A stretch of 64,000 nucleotides of DNA from the NCBI GenBank assembly GCA_003512525.1, contig DOQG01000003.1, positions 75,131 through 139,130 on the forward strand, written 5' to 3'. Below the pieces are notes generated by a model, which was not told the origin of the DNA, did not search any database, and was given only the letters and a program-made list of their open reading frames with translations. This stretch comes from Oscillospiraceae bacterium. GTDB taxonomy: Bacteria > Bacillota > Clostridia > Oscillospirales > Ruminococcaceae. The position numbers and the translations under genes were made by a program. Positions 61,418 through 64,000 of the stretch are shown one piece after another (position 1 is the stretch's first letter; each line of letters opens with the position of its first letter).

Positions 61418-64000
61418 TTATTCTTCGGTTTCGTCCTTTTTCTTACGCTTGCCGCCGAGGAGAAGTCCTGCCGCCGCCAAAGCAGCTGCAGCAGATGCCC
61501 CTGCAACAAATGTTCCGTTAATACCTACACCGGTATTAGGATTATCACTACTGTCAAAGTCAACGCTTGTTCGATCACCCTGAGGGGTTCTATCGTCAAA
61601 GTCGACCTCATCACCGTTTACACGATCACCCTGAGGTGTACGATCATCAAAATCAACCTCGTCGCCGTTTACACGATCACCCTGAGGTGTACGATCATCA
61701 AAATCAACCTCATCACCGTTTACACGATCATTGTCGGTATCAGTGTCAGTGTCAGTATCGGTATCTGTATCCGTGTCAGTATCTGTATCGGTATCCGTAT
61801 CAGTGTCTGTGTCCGTGTCTGTATCAGTATCTGTGTCTGTATCAGTATCGGTATCTGTATCCGTGTCTGTGTCAGTATCTGTGTCAGTATCGGTATCCGT
61901 ATCTGTGTCAGTATCGGTATCAGTGTCTGTGTCTGTGTCAGTGTCAGTATCTGTGTCTGTATCGGTATCGGTATCAGTATCAGTATCTGTATCTGCATCT
62001 GTATCCGTATCAGTATCGGTATCTGTATCTGTGTCCGTGTCTGTATCTGTGTCAGTATCGGTATCTGTATCTGTGTCAGTATCAGTATCTGTATCTGTGT
62101 CAGTATCTGTGTCAGTATCGGTATCTGTATCTGTGTCAGTATCAGTATCTGTATCTGTGTCAGTATCGGTATCTGTATCCGTGTCCGTATCTGTGTCAGT
62201 ATCAGTATCTGTATCCGTGTCAGTATCGGTATCGGTATCTGTATCCGTATCAGTGTCTGTATCTGTATCAGTATCAGTATCAGTATCGGTATCAGTGTCA
62301 GTATCTGTATCAGTATCAGTATCGGTATCAGTGTCAGTATCCGTGTCTGTGTCTAAGTCAGTATCGGTATCCGTATCTGTATCGGTATCCGTGTCAGTAT
62401 CTGTGTCTGTATCAGAATCGGTGTCTGTGTCTGTATCTGTATCTGTATCCGTGTCTGTGTCCGTATCAGTGTCTGTGTCCGTGTCTGTATCGGTGTCAGT
62501 GTCAGTATCTGTATCCGTGTCAGTGTCAGTATCGGTATCTGTGTCAGTATCGGTATCCGTGTCAGTGTCTGTATCCGTGTCAGTATCAGTATCAGCGTCA
62601 GTGTCGGTATCGGTATCTGTGTCTGTATCAGTATCTGTATCTGTGTCTGTGTCTGTGTCTGTGTCCGTATCAGTGTCAGTGTCAGTATCGGTATCCGTAT
62701 CTGTGTCGGTATCAGTGTCTGTGTCAGTATCGGTATCTGTGTCTGTGTCAGTATCGGTATCTGTGTCTGTATCGGTATCCGTGTCAGTGTCTGTATCCGT
62801 GTCAGTATCCGTATCGGTATCAGTATCCGTGTCAGTATCTGTATCTGTATCTGTATCTGTATCCGTGTCTGTGTCAGTATCGGTATCCGTATCTGTATCT
62901 GTGTCTGTATCCGTGTCTAAGTCAGTATCGGTGTCTGTGTCAGTATCGGTATCTGTGTCTGTATCAGTATCAGTATCGGTATCTGTGTCAGTATCCGTGT
63001 CCGTGTCAGTATCTGTATCTGTATCGGTGTCTGTGTCAGTATCGGTATCCGTATCCGTATCTGTATCGGTATCCGTGTCAGTGTCAGTGTCTGTGTCTGT
63101 GTCTGTATCAGTGTCAGTGTCTGTGTCTGTATCAGTATCTGTATCCGTGTCTAAGTCAGTATCGGTATCCGTATCTGTATCCGTGTCTGTATCCGTATCT
63201 GTGTCAGTATCAGTATCAGTGTCTGTGTCTGTATCAGTATCGGTATCGGTGTCTGTATCGGTATCCGTGTCTGTATCTGTGTCAGTATCGGTATCAGTGT
63301 CAGTGTCAGTGTCAGTATCCGTATCTGTATCGGTATCGGTATCTGTGTCAGTGTCGGTATCAGTGTCTGTGTCTGTGTCAGTATCAGTATCGGTGTCCGT
63401 ATCAGTGTCTGTGTCAGTATCTGTATCCGTATCGGTATCTGTGTCTGCGTCTGTATCAGTATCAGTGTCTGTATCAGTATCAGTATCGGTGTCAGTATCA
63501 GTGTCTGTATCAGTATCGGTATCTGTGTCTGTATCCGTATCGGTATCGGTATCGGTATCAGTATCCGTGTCAGTGTCAGTATCGGTATCCGTGTCTGTGT
63601 CTGTATCAGTATCGGTATCGGTATCCGTATCTGTGTCGGTATCTGTATCAGTATCTGTGTCTGTGTCCGTATCGGTATCCGTGTCAGTGTCTGTGTCGGT
63701 ATCCGTATCTGTGTCAGTATCCGTGTCTGTGTCTGTGTCTGTGTCTGTGTCTGTATCAGTATCCGTGTCTGTGTCAGTATCGGTATCAGTATCAGTATCC
63801 GTGTCTGTGTCTGTATCAGTATCGGTATCTGTGTCAGTATCGGTATCCGTATCAGTATCAGTATCAGTATCTGTATCGGTATCAGTATCGGTGTCCGTAT
63901 CAGAATCCGTGTCTGTATCTGTGTCTAAGTCAGTATCGGTATCCGTATCTGTGTCAGTATCGGGATCAGTGTCTGTGTCTGTGTCAGTGTCAGTATCTGT
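61418..64000 (-). CDS. Sortase-type surface protein with giant Asp-Thr repeat stalk (C-terminal part)
   Basis: An open frame runs from the right edge to a TAA at 61418 (860 residues visible; the N-terminus is outside). The C-terminus has a sorting signal: NPNTG (LPxTG-like), a hydrophobic helix (TFVAGASAAAALAAAGLLLGG) and a basic tail KRKKKDETEE. Before it stand three tandem 17-residue repeats (DRVNGDEVDFDDRTPQG, 61572-61724). All upstream sequence to the window edge is (Asp-Thr)n with rare Ser, Ala, Leu or Pro in place of Thr. It is analogous to the Ser-Asp stalk of staphylococcal Sdr/Clf adhesins. The adhesive or enzymatic head would lie off the window. No sortase gene is present here. Confidence 0.9.
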   Translation of the reverse strand, partial: TDTDTDTDTDTDPDTDTDTDTDTDLDTDTDTDSDTDTDTDTDTDTDTDTDTDTDTDTDTDTDTDTDTDTDTDTDTDTDTDTDTDTDTDTDTDTDTDTDTDTDTDTDTDTDTDTDTDTDTDTDTDTDTDTDTDTDTDTDTDTDTDTDTDTDTDTDTDTDTDTDTDTDTDTDTDTDTDTDTDTDTDADTDTDTDTDTDTDTDTDTDTDTDTDTDTDTDTDTDTDTDTDTDTDTDTDTDTDTDTDTDTDTDTDTDTDTDTDTDTDTDTDTDTDTDTDTDTDTDTDLDTDTDTDTDTDTDTDTDTDTDTDTDTDTDTDTDTDTDTDTDTDTDTDTDTDTDTDTDTDTDTDTDTDTDTDTDTDTDLDTDTDTDTDTDTDTDTDTDTDTDTDTDTDTDTDTDTDTDTDTDTDTDTDTDTDTDTDTDTDTDTDTDTDTDTDTDTDTDTDTDTDTDTDTDTDTDTDTDTDTDTDTDADTDTDTDTDTDTDTDTDTDTDTDTDTDTDTDTDTDTDTDTDTDTDTDTDTDTDTDTDTDSDTDTDTDTDTDTDTDTDTDLDTDTDTDTDTDTDTDTDTDTDTDTDTDTDTDTDTDTDTDTDTDTDTDTDTDTDTDTDTDTDTDTDTDTDTDTDTDTDTDTDTDTDTDTDTDTDTDTDTDTDTDTDTDTDTDTDTDTDTDADTDTDTDTDTDTDTDTDTDTDTDTDTDTDTDTDTDTDTDTDTDTDTDTDTDTDTDTDTDTDTDTDTDTDTDTDTDTDTDTDTDTDTDNDRVNGDEVDFDDRTPQGDRVNGDEVDFDDRTPQGDRVNGDEVDFDDRTPQGDRTSVDFDSSDNPNTGVGINGTFVAGASAAAALAAAGLLLGGKRKKKDETEE
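61572..61724 (-). repeat. Three 51-bp tandem repeats (17 residues) next to the wall anchor
   Basis: Units begin at 61572, 61623 and 61674 with a constant period of 51 bases and encode DRVNGDEVDFDDRTPQG. The two units nearest the stalk are almost identical in DNA, the one nearest the anchor has synonymous changes. Confidence 0.9.
61734..64000 (-). repeat. Hexanucleotide (Asp-Thr)n repeat, over 2.2 kb
   Basis: On the plus strand the unit is GT(A/G)TCN; on the coding strand GAY-ACN. All eight synonymous forms are mixed irregularly while the register never breaks. It continues past the window edge. Confidence 0.95.

Noticed and set aside
61403..62356. Plus-strand open frame of 317 residues rich in Val, Ser, Ile and Cys
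   Set aside because: It is the shadow of the (Asp-Thr)n coding repeat on the minus strand; it has no promoter or binding site, and the minus frame has a proper sorting signal and terminator.
61734..64000. Repeat array that could be mistaken for CRISPR or a simple microsatellite
   Set aside because: There are no spacers, the unit is six bases, and the variation is almost only synonymous for Asp-Thr, so it is coding sequence.

Overview
The window looks like chromosomal DNA of a low-to-moderate GC, spore-forming Clostridia member, most likely Oscillospiraceae/Ruminococcaceae. The reasons are a Spo0A and a SpoVM gene, a remA-gmk-priA-def-fmt-rsmB-rlmN-prpC-prkC-rsgA-thiN-spoVM gene order known from Firmicutes, a T-box and a lysine riboswitch, AGGAGG-type ribosome binding sites, and DUF2325/DUF3793/flavodoxin genes. 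The genus is an inference from gene content only. No rRNA, tRNA, phage, CRISPR or transposase gene was seen.

Layout. 1-1209: the start of a secreted protein on the minus strand that runs off the left edge. 1445-4567: an envelope operon of two membrane-anchored Tim44-like proteins with zinc ribbons and an SPFH protein with four zinc ribbons. 4737-9235 (minus): ruvX, Nudix, TSCPD protein, malic enzyme, PHP phosphoesterase and a DUF624 membrane protein. 9525-12756: dus, a DUF815 ATPase and an orphan substrate-binding lipoprotein. 12757-13061: a MITE-like hairpin element between two perfect copies of the same terminator. 13206-22551: alaS, HIT protein, a ComEC without a visible nuclease site, holA, an RNase M5-like protein and an MBOAT/DHHW acylation pair. 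22776-24071: enolase. 24212-27067: DUF305 protein, lipoprotein and serine hydrolase.

27168-28416 is a regulatory locus. Spo0A (minus) appears to start at an ATT codon. About 200 bp upstream lie three helically phased 0A boxes, and beyond them a candidate small RNA. 28505-32650 holds a heterodimeric ABC exporter with its MarR regulator. 32789-35142 holds a LysR regulator and a DUF2325-DUF3793-flavodoxin operon with two copies of a GTTAG-N6-CTAAC palindrome; the enolase promoter carries a third. 35225-37237 is proS behind a T-box. 37430-37615 is a tiny membrane protein gene.

37673-54055 (minus) is a long housekeeping block: queA, a phosphoesterase, tgt, remA, gmk, priA, def, fmt, a Zn peptidase, rsmB, rlmN, the PP2C/PASTA-kinase pair, rsgA, thiN, a small membrane protein and spoVM. 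It joins tRNA modification, translation start, ribosome maturation, cell-wall-linked phospho-signalling and spore coat assembly. 54170-57719 is a lysine-riboswitch operon (asd-dapA-dapB-tandem ACT). 57786-61281 is a second heterodimeric ABC exporter. 61418-64000 (minus, open at the right edge) encodes the C-terminal part of a sortase-type surface protein whose visible stalk is over 700 residues of almost pure Asp-Thr dipeptide.
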